Counted from the stretch's first letter, positions 43,791 to 53,007 are shown. The stretch: 64,000 nucleotides of DNA from Tianweitania aestuarii (GCF_018457165.1 NZ_JAFMNX010000001.1:992001-1056000), one strand, 5' to 3'. The notes: generated from the sequence alone by a model not told the origin. Translations and numbers: made by a program.

Positions 43791-45907
43791 TAGAGTTTTG
43801 TTCCCACTGAAAACTGGCTGACCCTGAAACGGCCCGGCTTGTTCTGCGTAATGACGAGCGTGGTGCCGTCGACATAGCCTAGCAGGCCGGTGACGGTGAT
43901 CGTCTTCGACTTTCCGGGCATCGGTCGGTCGGCCGGATCATCAACCGTAAGCAAGGGCTGCTCTTCCGGCGGCTGACCGTTCGCACCGATCGCGATCGAG
44001 GTTGTGTCAACGAGCGAGACATTCGCCGTGTGGATGCGGCCCGGACGTTCGATGACTTCATCGCCGGGTGTGACCGCCCGATAGGGCATGCTCTCGAAAT
44101 AAGGTCGCTGCCACCGGCCGACGATCGCGGAGGCATAAGCGTCCCGCAGGTCAATCGTGCCGTTCTGGCAGGTGAAGGGTCCAATCTCGAAGCCATCGGC
44201 TACGGCATACAGCACCGCGCCGTTCTCATAGGGCAGGCCGCTGATGACACCGGCGAGGTTCGGCGTGGCGACCATCGCGTCATGCAGGTAGATCGACGGG
44301 TCGTAAAGCTCGATGCCGATGACGCCGTTGCGCTGCACGGCCACCCAGAGGCGGTTTCGGCCATCGATCCCGATTTCCCGCACCACTCCGCCGGATGCCG
44401 CGATCCATTCGCAGAAGCCGAGAATGTCTTGGTTCTTGATCATCTGCGCCGCGACAAGTCGGCCATCAGCCCGAAGCAGCCAGCCTTTCGATGCGTCGAA
44501 GTCGGTCAGCGGCTTTTGCCGTGCGGTGCGGATGATGCCCTGTGTGAGGTGCGAAGCGAGCAGGCTCACCGTGTCGGCGTTGTAGGAGGTCGAGACATCG
44601 TCATAAACCAGCGAAAGCAGCTGATTTCCGCCGGCATAGGCTTCGCTCGTGCCGCGTTGGTTAATTGCGACGTAATAGATCACGCCTTCAAGGTCGAACG
44701 CTTGGCAGTGCGGCTGACCACCCACTTCGGAAGCCAGCACAAAATTTAGTGGAGTGTTGCGCTCGATCGTGCGGTTCGTCACGAAGTAAACCCCGCGATC
44801 GGTGAACAGCAGAATGTAGCGCGATTCCTTGACCTGGTTGATGCGCTCTGACGTCTGCGAGCGGATGCGGTCGAGGCGTGCCGCACTGTCCGATTTGCCG
44901 GCGGTATCGAGGTCGAAATATTCGGCCACGGCGCTTAAAGCTAGCGCGCCACCCTCGGCCGCGATGTCGGCATAGGCCATGCGATCCTGAACGAGCACGG
45001 CCAGGCCGGGCCAATGCCGCGCGTCGGAAAACAGGTATTCCAGCTCGGTGCGGCCGATGCTGGTATGCACTGGCAAGGCCGAGACTTCCGACGTGTTTGT
45101 GACCACGGCCGCGAGGTCGTATTCCTCGCCGAGCAGATCCCCGCCAAAGGTGATGATCAAGCGGCGGGAGTCTCCGAGCTCTGTCGACTGGAAGCCGGTG
45201 ACGGTGGGTCCGATGTTCGGGAGCGCCTGGATGGCGGCAGCGACATCCGCAGCGAACTTGTTCCAGTCGGCATTGTCGGCTGCAACGGATACAAGGTTTC
45301 CCGCGCTATCGGTCAACCGAACGGATGGCGTGGTTTCGCCGTTGACGGTGACCGACAAAGCGACGGTGTTGTCGCGATCGGCCCAGCGGATGAAGATCTC
45401 CCACATATCCGCGCTTCTGGGATAGTTACCGCCTAGATCCACCTTGGGCGGAGGCGCAAAGGTCCAGTCCGAAACCAACCAGCTGTTGCTGGCCGGGTCG
45501 AGAAACAGGCGAAGCGGGCGCATGTAAGCGTGGAAGATGCCGATGGTCCGGCCTTCCGCATAGAATTCGAGGTTGGGAATGAGGTCGGGCGTCAGCCGAG
45601 CGATAGGAACGACATAGGCGAGGCCGCTCTCGGTGTAGATCGCCACCTGACCCTCCATGACGAAACAGGCGAGGGTAGTGCCGTTGTCGAGGTTGAGCGA
45701 CACGAAGCGGGGCGCGACTGTCGCGGCGATCTGACCTTTTCGCCAGCTGCCACCCATCTGCCGAAAACCGCTTTGCGGCACGGGTTCGATGTTCTTGTAG
45801 GCAAGCCCGCCGGAATAATACTGCTTGATGTCGACGCGGTTTTTCGCGTCCGACGAAATCTCGCCGGCATTGCCCGATCGGAAGGGTGTGGTGGGTTTTG
45901 CAACCAT
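43790..45907 (-). CDS. Tail tubular protein B / nozzle protein (T7 gp12-like)
   Basis: The protein has 705 residues, beta-rich, beginning with FRSGNAGEISSDAKNRVDIKQYYSG, a start characteristic of podovirus nozzle proteins in rhizobial and roseobacter phages. ARQKPLTDFDASKGWLLRADG and the propeller-like repeats fit. It forms the distal tail tube that contacts the fibres. Immediately follows tail tubular A with a 1-base overlap. Confidence 0.85.
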   Translation of the reverse strand: MVAKPTTPFRSGNAGEISSDAKNRVDIKQYYSGGLAYKNIEPVPQSGFRQMGGSWRKGQIAATVAPRFVSLNLDNGTTLACFVMEGQVAIYTESGLAYVVPIARLTPDLIPNLEFYAEGRTIGIFHAYMRPLRLFLDPASNSWLVSDWTFAPPPKVDLGGNYPRSADMWEIFIRWADRDNTVALSVTVNGETTPSVRLTDSAGNLVSVAADNADWNKFAADVAAAIQALPNIGPTVTGFQSTELGDSRRLIITFGGDLLGEEYDLAAVVTNTSEVSALPVHTSIGRTELEYLFSDARHWPGLAVLVQDRMAYADIAAEGGALALSAVAEYFDLDTAGKSDSAARLDRIRSQTSERINQVKESRYILLFTDRGVYFVTNRTIERNTPLNFVLASEVGGQPHCQAFDLEGVIYYVAINQRGTSEAYAGGNQLLSLVYDDVSTSYNADTVSLLASHLTQGIIRTARQKPLTDFDASKGWLLRADGRLVAAQMIKNQDILGFCEWIAASGGVVREIGIDGRNRLWVAVQRNGVIGIELYDPSIYLHDAMVATPNLAGVISGLPYENGAVLYAVADGFEIGPFTCQNGTIDLRDAYASAIVGRWQRPYFESMPYRAVTPGDEVIERPGRIHTANVSLVDTTSIAIGANGQPPEEQPLLTVDDPADRPMPGKSKTITVTGLLGYVDGTTLVITQNKPGRFRVSQFSVGTKL

Positions 45908-46524
45908 TACCAGCGGCTCGCGGACAGAGGGTCGAAACGGTCGATCGGGGAGGCCACGGGATGCGCCGCCTTGTTCTGGGCGAGCAGCCGGCCGAACATG
46001 CCGCCGGTGCCGCCCTCGGACGGCGTGCCGAAGGCTTCGCGCAGCATGGCGGTGCGGCTGTCGGCGTCGGCGGTCAGCGGGATCGCGAGGTAAGCGGCAA
46101 GCACGATCGCGAATGCATCGGCAAAGGCTGGATCCCAGATGGCAGGATCGGTCTCAACCTTGCACACGGCCCACACGGCCGGTTCGTCCGCAAACAGCGT
46201 GTTGCCCTCGATGCGGCTTTCACGGATCGGGCTTTCATCGCGCGGATCGGAAAGCAGCTTCATCGGCTCGCCGATGCGGTTGGGCAGGGTAAAGCCATAG
46301 CTGTAACCGGTGACCGGCTGTTCCGCGAGGCGAGCTAAGGGAAAGGTTTGGCGCGCGAAGGTCCAGTCATGCAGGGCAAAGCAGCGCGCCACCGCGCGCG
46401 GCCAGAAGATGTTTACGTTTCGGCCGAGCTGGGTCTGATCGTCGGTCGAAAAGGACGGTGGCAAGCCAAGCTCTGCCAGCGCCCAATTCACGATGACCGG
46501 TTTGTCGATCAGACCTTCGCTCAT
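45907..46524 (-). CDS. Tail tubular protein A / adaptor (T7 gp11-like)
   Basis: The protein has 205 residues. VNWALAELGLPPSFSTDD and WPRAVARCFALHDWTFARQ are typical adaptor-protein segments (helical bundle joining portal to nozzle). WAVCKVETDPAIWDPAFADAFA resembles the gp11 C-terminal half. Position between capsid and tail tubular B agrees. The start MSEGLIDKP is at an ATG. Confidence 0.85.
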   Translation of the reverse strand: MSEGLIDKPVIVNWALAELGLPPSFSTDDQTQLGRNVNIFWPRAVARCFALHDWTFARQTFPLARLAEQPVTGYSYGFTLPNRIGEPMKLLSDPRDESPIRESRIEGNTLFADEPAVWAVCKVETDPAIWDPAFADAFAIVLAAYLAIPLTADADSRTAMLREAFGTPSEGGTGGMFGRLLAQNKAAHPVASPIDRFDPLSASRW

Positions 46525-46538
46525 GCCGCCAGCCCGCC

Positions 46539-46823
46539 TTACGAGCCGGACGCCGGGGCGTCGACTGCGACCGTCACGTCGCCGGCACCCACCGGGACGA
46601 GAACGACGCGAAGGTGCAGGCGATCGCCCGTTCCATCGGCGTTTGTCATCGCGTCGATGACATCGTTCGGTTTGAGCTTTTCGCGCGCGCCGTTGAAGTA
46701 GCCGGCGGCCAGCACCGTGGCCGGCGCATCAGGCGTCGCATAGGTGTGGAAATTGATGTTCTTGCCAGCCGTGCCGTAAGGCGAAGAGCCGTAGAGGTTG
46801 AGAGAAGTCTTTCCGAAAGCCAT
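46539..46823 (-). CDS. Small phage structural protein, possible head decoration
   Basis: The protein has 94 residues, glycine/alanine/valine-rich and beta-predicted: INFHTYATPDAPATVLAAG, DRLHLRVVLVPVGAGDVTVA. No recognised domain, but its place directly after the major capsid gene and its beta-rich composition suggest a head decoration or fibre-like protein. An intergenic hairpin separates it from the capsid gene. Confidence 0.6.
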   Translation of the reverse strand: MAFGKTSLNLYGSSPYGTAGKNINFHTYATPDAPATVLAAGYFNGAREKLKPNDVIDAMTNADGTGDRLHLRVVLVPVGAGDVTVAVDAPASGS

Positions 46824-46852
46824 GGTCGCAGATCCTTGTTGCGTGAAGATGC

Positions 46853-46874
46853 GAGGGCGGACTAGGCCGCCCTC
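46853..46874. terminator. Hairpin directly after the major capsid gene
   Basis: GAGGGCGG (46853-46860) and CCGCCCTC (46867-46874) form an 8-bp GC-rich stem with a 6-base loop, 9 bases past the capsid stop on the minus strand. There is no T-run, so it may be a weak terminator, an RNA-processing or a 3'-stabilising structure that raises capsid mRNA relative to later genes. Confidence 0.45.
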
Positions 46875-46883
46875 AAAGCTGGC

Positions 46884-47786
46884 TTAAGCTGCCTGCTGGG
46901 TCAGGATTGCCGGGCGGACCGGACGAGCGATCTTCTTGAAGTGCAGGCGCTTCACACCGGCGGCCTGGATGCCGATCGCGCCGCCCGACATCATCGACTT
47001 GATCAGGTAGGGAGAACCCTGCATGTCATGATGCTGGGTGATCGATGGCGCTTCCTTGTTGATCGGCATGGTCGCGCCCATAGCTTCTTTCGCCCACATG
47101 TAGGCAAAGAGGCTGTTTCCATCGGGGCCGGCGAAATACTCGTCGGGACCTTCGATGTAATGGACGCCACCAACTGTGCGGGTCAGAGCGCGCTGCACAT
47201 TCGACCAAGGCAGATTATCGTTGCCGATCCACTCGGCGCTCGCAAACTCCTTGTAGAACTTAAGCTGGCTCATCCACAAAGCTGGGAGCATGCAGAACAT
47301 TTCGAAGTTCTCTGCACCGGTGGCCGCGACTTCCGCACGGGCCTGTTCGGTGTCGAGAATGTCGATGATGCCGGTGCCGTCGCCGATCGTCTTGACGCCA
47401 AAGTTGCCAGCCGCGAAGACGGTGAGCGCATCAATCTTGAGTTTGTCGCGCTTGCGGCGGATGGCCTTAACGATAATCATCGCCAAAGCTTGCTGTTCGT
47501 TCGGGCCTGCCTTGTAGGCATCCTGAATGCGCCACCAGTCGGACGCCTCAAAATCCTCAGCCGTCAACGTGACGGTTGAGAGGCCGGGGCCACCAACAGG
47601 CACACGCTCGATCGCGCCAGAAAGCTTGTAAACTTCGGTGCGGCCGATGATCGGGAACTTGATGGTATTGGCGACGATGTCACCTTCGACCATCGTACCG
47701 TCGAGCAAGCCACCATGCGCCTGAAAGAGAACAACGACTTTGTCGCTGACCTTCTCGATGTACCAGGCGGCGATATTCTGAGACAT
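46884..47786 (-). CDS. Major capsid protein
   Basis: The protein has 300 residues, preceded by the scaffold gene. NTIKFPIIGRTEVYKLSG, VTLTAEDFEASDWWRI and a C-terminal GVKRLHFKKIARPVRPA are characteristic of HK97-fold capsid proteins of podoviruses of this type. SGAIERVPVGG is near the E-loop position. Codon use is stronger than that of its neighbours, fitting the most abundant virion protein. The hairpins on both sides of the gene may tune its mRNA. Confidence 0.85.
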   Translation of the reverse strand: MSQNIAAWYIEKVSDKVVVLFQAHGGLLDGTMVEGDIVANTIKFPIIGRTEVYKLSGAIERVPVGGPGLSTVTLTAEDFEASDWWRIQDAYKAGPNEQQALAMIIVKAIRRKRDKLKIDALTVFAAGNFGVKTIGDGTGIIDILDTEQARAEVAATGAENFEMFCMLPALWMSQLKFYKEFASAEWIGNDNLPWSNVQRALTRTVGGVHYIEGPDEYFAGPDGNSLFAYMWAKEAMGATMPINKEAPSITQHHDMQGSPYLIKSMMSGGAIGIQAAGVKRLHFKKIARPVRPAILTQQAA

Positions 47787-47894
47787 GGGAAACCCCTTTG
47801 GATGCGGTTGCGGTGAAGCATCCGTGGGGCCGATAGAGCCGGCAGGTGGCGAGGTCCGGTGAAGGATAGCCCGCTCTGCCGGGTCGCTCCCTTG

Positions 47895-47924
47895 GCTGCG
47901 TAGGCTGCAGTTTGCCTACGCAGC
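47895..47924. other. Perfect 11-bp hairpin upstream of the capsid gene
   Basis: GCTGCGTAGGC (47895-47905) and GCCTACGCAGC (47914-47924) pair perfectly around an 8-base loop in the 158-base gap between scaffold and capsid genes. It lacks a T-run and may be an RNase processing site or an mRNA-stabilising element in the leader of the capsid transcript. Confidence 0.6.
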
Positions 47925-47944
47925 GAGCGCGTTAAGTGCTGGAA

Positions 47945-48850
47945 CTAGTTGCCGATCAGCTTCTTGTACTTTTCATCAAGCGCGTCATAGGCCGCCCGGT
48001 CGAACTTCGGATGGTTTGGCTGCATTTCCGGCTTTGCCATTTCAGCTCGCAAAGCCTCGCGGCTTTCGCCACCTCCGCCGCTGCCAAGCCCGCCACCGAG
48101 CGGCTGTGGCTTTTCCGCGCCGGTCATCTGCGAGCGGAAGAATTCGAGGAACTTGTTGCCGTTCGCCGAATCCATGAGCATCAGCATGACGTGCTCGCCG
48201 GTGGCTTGATCGATCTGCGATTTGCCATCTTCGCCGGGCTTCATCAGCAGTTTCACGAAATCTTCGTTCGCCTGCATGCGGGCATCAATGGCGCGATCCT
48301 GCTCGGCTTTCGGCAGGTTCTGCGCCTCGGTTGGGATAAGCGCCTGGCGCTCGGCCGTGACGTCAAGGAAGGGCTCGAAAATGCCCGCCTTTGCCGCTTC
48401 GGAATAGAGCGTCGTAACGATCTTCTGCATGGCGCCAACCGGCACCTTTTCTTCAAGCGCGACATCAGCCACCGCCTTGAACAGCAGATCGCTGGAAAGC
48501 GCTTCCAGCTGCGGCCGCACAGCCTCGTCGACCTTGTCGAGATCGAAGGTCTGGTAAGCGTCGGCGGTCTCGGGAACGCCACGTTCCGAATCGCGCGTGC
48601 GGTAGCCGTTCAAGGCCGTCGCCATCTTGTCCATCGTGTCGCGATCGTTCTCGCCGAACATCGTGTCGGGCAAGCCTTGTGGTCGGTAGGGACCAGCCGG
48701 CGGATCAGACGCGGGAGGAGATCCGTCTGCCGCCGGCCGGCCGCCTTCTCCGCCGGGAGCGCCAGCCGGCGGCGGAGTTCCACCGCCCCCGCCGCCGCCT
48801 TCATTCTCGGCATTGCGCAAGGGCAGGTATCGTTCAAGCAGGTGTTTCAT
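47945..48850 (-). CDS. Scaffolding protein
   Basis: The protein has 301 residues from the ATG at 48850 (MKHLLERYLPLRN); the frame is open further upstream but does not fit. A glycine/proline-rich N-terminus, charged helical middle (EEKVPVGAMQKIVTTLYSEA) and an acidic C-terminal region (YDALDEKYKKLIGN) are typical of podovirus scaffolds. It lies between the portal block and the capsid gene, the T7 gp9 position. It is needed for procapsid assembly and then leaves. It overlaps the upstream 124-residue gene by 17 bases. Confidence 0.8.
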   Translation of the reverse strand: MKHLLERYLPLRNAENEGGGGGGGTPPPAGAPGGEGGRPAADGSPPASDPPAGPYRPQGLPDTMFGENDRDTMDKMATALNGYRTRDSERGVPETADAYQTFDLDKVDEAVRPQLEALSSDLLFKAVADVALEEKVPVGAMQKIVTTLYSEAAKAGIFEPFLDVTAERQALIPTEAQNLPKAEQDRAIDARMQANEDFVKLLMKPGEDGKSQIDQATGEHVMLMLMDSANGNKFLEFFRSQMTGAEKPQPLGGGLGSGGGGESREALRAEMAKPEMQPNHPKFDRAAYDALDEKYKKLIGN

Positions 48851-49208
48851 GTCGCTGGCTCCTTTGGTTAAGCAGAGCATCGCCCTCGGCGATGGCGCGC
48901 AAAAGCACATGCCCGACAGCGGCGCGGGCTTCGTGCTTGGCGGCTGCAAGCGCCGCCTGTTCGAAGCTGGAGCCGGTGGACGGGTAGGGCGCGCGGAAGG
49001 TCAGGTCGGCAAGCCACTCGATGATGCGGCGGCCGTCGACAGTGTTCTTGAGGCCAGCGAGCAGCATCTTGATATCGTCGCCTGGATCAAAGCGGTCAGG
49101 CATTTGGGATGGTTTGAACGCATGTTCCAAACCATCCCATGTCGATGGGGCGGCAAGCATGGCCTCGATGCTTTGCAGCTGGCGGCCGAAATCGGTTGGA
49201 CCGTTCAT
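48834..49208 (-). CDS. Small phage protein between portal and scaffold, unknown
   Basis: The protein has 124 residues from the ATG at 49208, which overlaps the portal stop as TGATG. Helical with acidic patches (RFDPGDDIKMLLAGLKN, EWLADLTFRAPYPSTG). No domain recognised. Position suggests a head-assembly chaperone or a portal-scaffold partner, but there is no direct evidence. The coupling to both neighbours supports it as a real gene. Confidence 0.7.
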   Translation of the reverse strand: MNGPTDFGRQLQSIEAMLAAPSTWDGLEHAFKPSQMPDRFDPGDDIKMLLAGLKNTVDGRRIIEWLADLTFRAPYPSTGSSFEQAALAAAKHEARAAVGHVLLRAIAEGDALLNQRSQRHETPA

Positions 49209-50806
49209 CAAGCCGCCTCGGCTTCAGGTGCCATAAGCGCACCAGCGATCTGGGGCGCGGCCTTCACCGCGCCTTCAGCCGCAAGCGCCGCCATCTGGCG
49301 CTCGTTGTTCTGCTGAACGGCCGCCTGTTCTTCTTCCGGCGTAGTGACGATGTCGGCCGGCACAAGCATGGCGGAGCGCGTGCGATCAAGATAGCGATCC
49401 ATCGAGATCTTCTCATTGACCCGATCAGGGCCAACCGTGTTTGCAACCAGCTGATAATAGTTCACGCTGGCTTGCAGCTCGTCGGCCTTCAACGCTGCCG
49501 CCATGGGCGAATTGATCGACATGGTGACGAGCAGTTCGTTGAACGTCATGAGAGTTGGCAGGATGCGCCATTCCGCCAGGATCTCCATGGCACGTGGAAC
49601 GACAACTGCGATGGTTTCCCGGTTCAAACGGCCATAAGCACCGATATGCACGCTGGCATTCTGGCGCATGGTGGCGGCGATCTCCGATGCCGAGCGCGGC
49701 GTGCCTCCATCGTCGAAGATACGGGTGTCCAGAAGCGCTTCGCGGATCTGCTGTTGCTGGTTGGAAATCACCATTCGGGCGATATCCAAACGTCCGGACG
49801 CTGGATCGAGCCGCTGAATGTCCGGCCCGAGCACGCCGCCGGTGGACTGCATCGGCCAGAACTCGCCCGGACCAACGCGGACAGTGTCGGGATTGAACGT
49901 GCCGCCGGCACGATAGCCCCAGATGCCGAGCAGCTGGATTGCGGCCGCTTTCAGAGCTAGTTCCTGCGCTTTGTTCGCCGTCTTGATCGTCGGCAATGCA
50001 AACAGCACAGGGCCGCGTCCATACGCTTCGCCAGGCCAGCGGTAGAAGCGAGCCACGGCGATCGGCTGGGTGCGGTACGTCTCTTCGACGATGAAGTCGC
50101 CATCTTTTTCAAAATAGGCGACGAACTTCCAACGGCCGTCAGGCAGGCGGAAGAAGTCCTGATACACGGTGACTTCCTCGTAAGGCTTGGACTTGGCAGC
50201 GTCCGTGAACTCCTTGGAGAAGCGGCCTTTTGGCCATGCCTCGATGATGGCTTCGCGGCCTAGGTTAGTTCGCTTCCACGACACGAAATAAATTCTGCTG
50301 TAGGCGTCCTGCAGAACGGCAAGCTCATCCTGCGGCACACAGATGAAGCGAATAGGATCCTCTATCGACGGACCCTTGAGCGGCAGAAGCGCGCCGGTTC
50401 CGATGGTCAGATCCGTGCACATTTCATGCGCGGCCGTGTCGAAATCCCCGGTTTTGAAATACGGATAGACCTGCGAGGCCATCAAGCCGAGCTGCTTGTC
50501 CCAAGCCTTCTTCTGGTCTGGCGGCAAGCGTTGCGCGATCAGCGGGCCACACTCGATCTGGAAGGGTGTGGCGGCTGGGAAAATCTGGCGCTGGATCTCG
50601 CCGGCGCAGTGCATGGCGGAATTCGGACCCGTCATGTCGAAGATCATCTGTGCCGGGCTCTTGGTTTTGCCGCGTCCACCTGGTCGCCTGTTCGGCAAAA
50701 CGTAGTTGTAGGCGTCCGCGTAGATGCCATCCCAGCCGGAACGCTCTTCCCACGCTTTCGCCGATCGCTGCCGCTGTTTGGCAACGCCCGTGACTTCATC
50801 CGCCAT
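49208..50806 (-). CDS. Portal (head-to-tail connector) protein
   Basis: The protein has 532 residues. The podovirus connector family is clear in NYVLPNRRPGGRGKTKS, FDMTGPNSAMHCAGEIQRQ, WPGEAYGRGPVLFALP and DTRIFDDGGTPRSASEIA. It forms the 12-subunit ring through which DNA is packaged and ejected. The C-terminal basic/Ala-rich tail (AAVQQNNERQMAALAAEG) resembles barrel or tail-binding extensions. Its start abuts the small 65-residue gene's stop. Confidence 0.9.
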   Translation of the reverse strand: MADEVTGVAKQRQRSAKAWEERSGWDGIYADAYNYVLPNRRPGGRGKTKSPAQMIFDMTGPNSAMHCAGEIQRQIFPAATPFQIECGPLIAQRLPPDQKKAWDKQLGLMASQVYPYFKTGDFDTAAHEMCTDLTIGTGALLPLKGPSIEDPIRFICVPQDELAVLQDAYSRIYFVSWKRTNLGREAIIEAWPKGRFSKEFTDAAKSKPYEEVTVYQDFFRLPDGRWKFVAYFEKDGDFIVEETYRTQPIAVARFYRWPGEAYGRGPVLFALPTIKTANKAQELALKAAAIQLLGIWGYRAGGTFNPDTVRVGPGEFWPMQSTGGVLGPDIQRLDPASGRLDIARMVISNQQQQIREALLDTRIFDDGGTPRSASEIAATMRQNASVHIGAYGRLNRETIAVVVPRAMEILAEWRILPTLMTFNELLVTMSINSPMAAALKADELQASVNYYQLVANTVGPDRVNEKISMDRYLDRTRSAMLVPADIVTTPEEEQAAVQQNNERQMAALAAEGAVKAAPQIAGALMAPEAEAA

Positions 50807-51003
50807 CAGGAAAGATCCGTCTTCTGGCCCGGGTCGGACACGAACAGGCGACGGCCGCGAGGTGTCTTGCGGGTCGCACCGGCGTCTTCGTTGCTGGATT
50901 GAAGCGCGGCAAGCTGCCGATCATTCGCGACCTGCTGGACGCGGCGGCTTTTCTCCGCCGCTGCCTTCGCCGCACCGCTGCCGCCACCCATGATCGATGC
51001 CAT
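50806..51003 (-). CDS. Small phage protein upstream of portal, unknown
   Basis: The protein has 65 residues from the ATG at 51003 with a strong GGAGG 5 bases upstream. Short, Ala/Ser/Arg-rich and helical (AAAEKSRRVQQVANDRQLAA). No recognised domain. It lies between the GNAT-like gene, which it overlaps by 83 bases, and the portal, whose start overlaps its stop. The strong ribosome-binding site argues that it is translated. Confidence 0.65.
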   Translation of the reverse strand: MASIMGGGSGAAKAAAEKSRRVQQVANDRQLAALQSSNEDAGATRKTPRGRRLFVSDPGQKTDLS

Positions 51004-51394
51004 CTGGCCTCCGGAACACCCAAACGCCCCGACGCCGTAACTTGGCGGGCCGGAAGCCGACGAGCCGCGCCATGCGAATGCCGGCTTTGTTTGCCGGGTC
51101 GACATGAGCGACGATGATGCGAGTTTCCGCCATGGCCCAAAGCGTCAAGTGCGCGAACCGGACAAGCCGGTGCATGTGCTGGCGAGCATCGGGCGCGATC
51201 GACAGCGCCATCTCAACGCGTCGCCAGCCATGCCGGCCGAACATTGCGAGGGCTATGGCCTGATCGTCGACCAGGATCGCGGCTGTTTCGCAGTTTCGAA
51301 CCTGACCCAACACAAGCCGCCTCTCACGTGCACGTGCGCCCGCGAGGGACAGCGCCGTTGATTGCGGCGCTGGCGTCACGATCCGCCAGGCCAT
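50921..51394 (-). CDS. GNAT-like acetyltransferase-fold phage protein
   Basis: The protein has 157 residues. AILVDDQAIALAMFGR (strands 1-3) and VDPANKAGIRMARLVGF, the acetyl-CoA-site and helix with the usual GF ending, resemble GNAT-fold proteins. Proteins like this often sit beside podovirus terminases without a known role. The start overlaps the terminase stop, and its 3' end overlaps the next gene. The C-terminal Arg/Gly tail is poorly conserved. Activity is not proven from sequence. Confidence 0.65.
   Translation of the reverse strand: MAWRIVTPAPQSTALSLAGARARERRLVLGQVRNCETAAILVDDQAIALAMFGRHGWRRVEMALSIAPDARQHMHRLVRFAHLTLWAMAETRIIVAHVDPANKAGIRMARLVGFRPAKLRRRGVWVFRRPDGIDHGWRQRCGEGSGGEKPPRPAGRE
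51324..51338. repeat. CACGTGCACGTG palindrome, left copy
   Basis: TCACGTGCACGTGCG: a direct double CACGTG that is itself a 12-bp palindrome. It lies in the N-terminal part of the GNAT-like gene, beside the terminase stop. A second copy lies beyond the other end of the terminase gene, in inverted orientation. Confidence 0.5.
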
Positions 51395-53007
51395 CAGGTT
51401 TTGAACACGTCGAAGTCAGCGCGGGCGGTGACGGAGCGCATCGGCACCACGTTGGCAGGCCGGCCCATCTGGGCGGCATCGCGCTTCACGGCCGCGCGGC
51501 CCCGATAGCCGTAAAGCAGATACTGCCAAGCGTCCTGAATGTGGGAATACTGGTTTTTCTCGATTTCGGCCGAGTCTGTCTTGCCCGTGCTGGCGTGCTT
51601 GGTGAGGTGATACTGCGACACGAAACCCCGGATCGTGTGTTTCATGCGCGGATCCCAGAGCGAACGCGGCGTTACCGCGTCGATGTCGCTGCCGAAATAC
51701 CAGTCCACCGCCTCGATACGGCTTTTCAGGTCGTTGCTTTCGGTCGGAATGATGGGGATTTGCAGAGCGAGCGAGACAGTTTCCATGAAAGCCAGTTCGC
51801 CGCGGATCTTGTCTGCGCCGTACCAAGCCGATGGATCGCCCCACGCGCCGCCGCACCGCATGCCCGCGAAGTCGGCAAGCAGAACTTCCATGATCTGTTC
51901 CGAAAAGCGCGAAGGGCCGGTCACCGTGTCTGGCGTGGTGACGATCTCGCGCAAGCCACGGAACTGACCGTTCGGCATGAATTGACCGATGCCGCATGCA
52001 GGCGTGCCGCCGGCGTCTAGGCCGAGATAGAACGGCAGCTCGCGCACGGGCTCGATGAAGCTGTCGGAGCGGTGCTTGTGCAGCGAGAAGCGGTCATAAA
52101 CGACCGTGCCCTGTTTCTTCGCGGCATACTCGCCATGCACGTTGCGACGGGCTTCCGAGTTGGTCGGGCCACCGAAAGCCTTTTCCTCGGCCTCGTAGTC
52201 GGCGCGCGTCTTGCCTCGCCGGTTCTCCGCTTGGGGTGAAAGCCCGCTAGGCTGCTGGAAGAACGAATATCCGGTCCAGTTTTCCGGCTCTTCGATGTGG
52301 CGCTTATACGTCCAATTCGACTCGTCGGGCGGATTGTAATCGCCCATGATCAGGCGCGGCAGCTTGATCACGCTTGTGCCCGCCTCTTCGTCCGTTTCCC
52401 AGCCGAGCCGATCGCCTTCCCATTCCATGATTTCCGAGCGTGGCGGAAAGCGCCCAGTTCGGCCGTAGAAGCGGCCCGGCACGTCTTCGTGCAGGAGGTC
52501 GCATTCGTTCATCCAGCCCATGGAAATCTCGTAGCCCTTGAAGAAGCTATCGAGGTTTTGTTCGCCGATCGCGCCGAACTCCATCTCCAAGATGATCGGC
52601 GTGAGCCTTGGGCCGTCCGGCCACTTTCGGATCGTCTTCCATTCGAGGATGTGTTTCACCGGCCGATCCTGGCCGCCGGAATAGTTCTGCGCCACCGGCT
52701 GGCGCGTGTAGGGGCCATTCTTCGGGAAGAAGCCGTGCCAGGACGACAAAGCGGTTTTCGCCATTTCGCGGTAGGTGTCGCGGATCGCCGCGCAGCGAAC
52801 ATGCACCGCGCCATCCCGGCAGACCGGGAAGAGGCTGGCCGCATGGTAGGCGATCTTGAAAACGGTCGCGACCGTTTTGCCCGAGCCCCATGGACCCATG
52901 ATCAGGTTGATCGGCGCGGTCGATTGGATGTATCGAGCGCCGACAGGTCCCGGTGGCGAGAAGTTGAAAATATCGAACTTCCCGCTTTCAAGCTCAGTTT
53001 TTCCCAT
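51394..53007 (-). CDS. Terminase large subunit
   Basis: DNA-packaging motor with an N-terminal ATPase and a C-terminal RNase H-like nuclease. The protein has 537 residues from the ATG at 53007; a GTG at 53019 is an alternative, and neither has a good ribosome-binding site. Walker A is MGPWGSGKT, followed by acidic Walker B-type residues in ISMGWMNECDLLHED. The nuclease acidic motif lies in FYLGLDAGGTPAC, and WGDPSAWYGADK and DAWQYLLYG follow. T7 gp19-like order upstream of the portal agrees. Confidence 0.92.
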   Translation of the reverse strand: MGKTELESGKFDIFNFSPPGPVGARYIQSTAPINLIMGPWGSGKTVATVFKIAYHAASLFPVCRDGAVHVRCAAIRDTYREMAKTALSSWHGFFPKNGPYTRQPVAQNYSGGQDRPVKHILEWKTIRKWPDGPRLTPIILEMEFGAIGEQNLDSFFKGYEISMGWMNECDLLHEDVPGRFYGRTGRFPPRSEIMEWEGDRLGWETDEEAGTSVIKLPRLIMGDYNPPDESNWTYKRHIEEPENWTGYSFFQQPSGLSPQAENRRGKTRADYEAEEKAFGGPTNSEARRNVHGEYAAKKQGTVVYDRFSLHKHRSDSFIEPVRELPFYLGLDAGGTPACGIGQFMPNGQFRGLREIVTTPDTVTGPSRFSEQIMEVLLADFAGMRCGGAWGDPSAWYGADKIRGELAFMETVSLALQIPIIPTESNDLKSRIEAVDWYFGSDIDAVTPRSLWDPRMKHTIRGFVSQYHLTKHASTGKTDSAEIEKNQYSHIQDAWQYLLYGYRGRAAVKRDAAQMGRPANVVPMRSVTARADFDVFKT

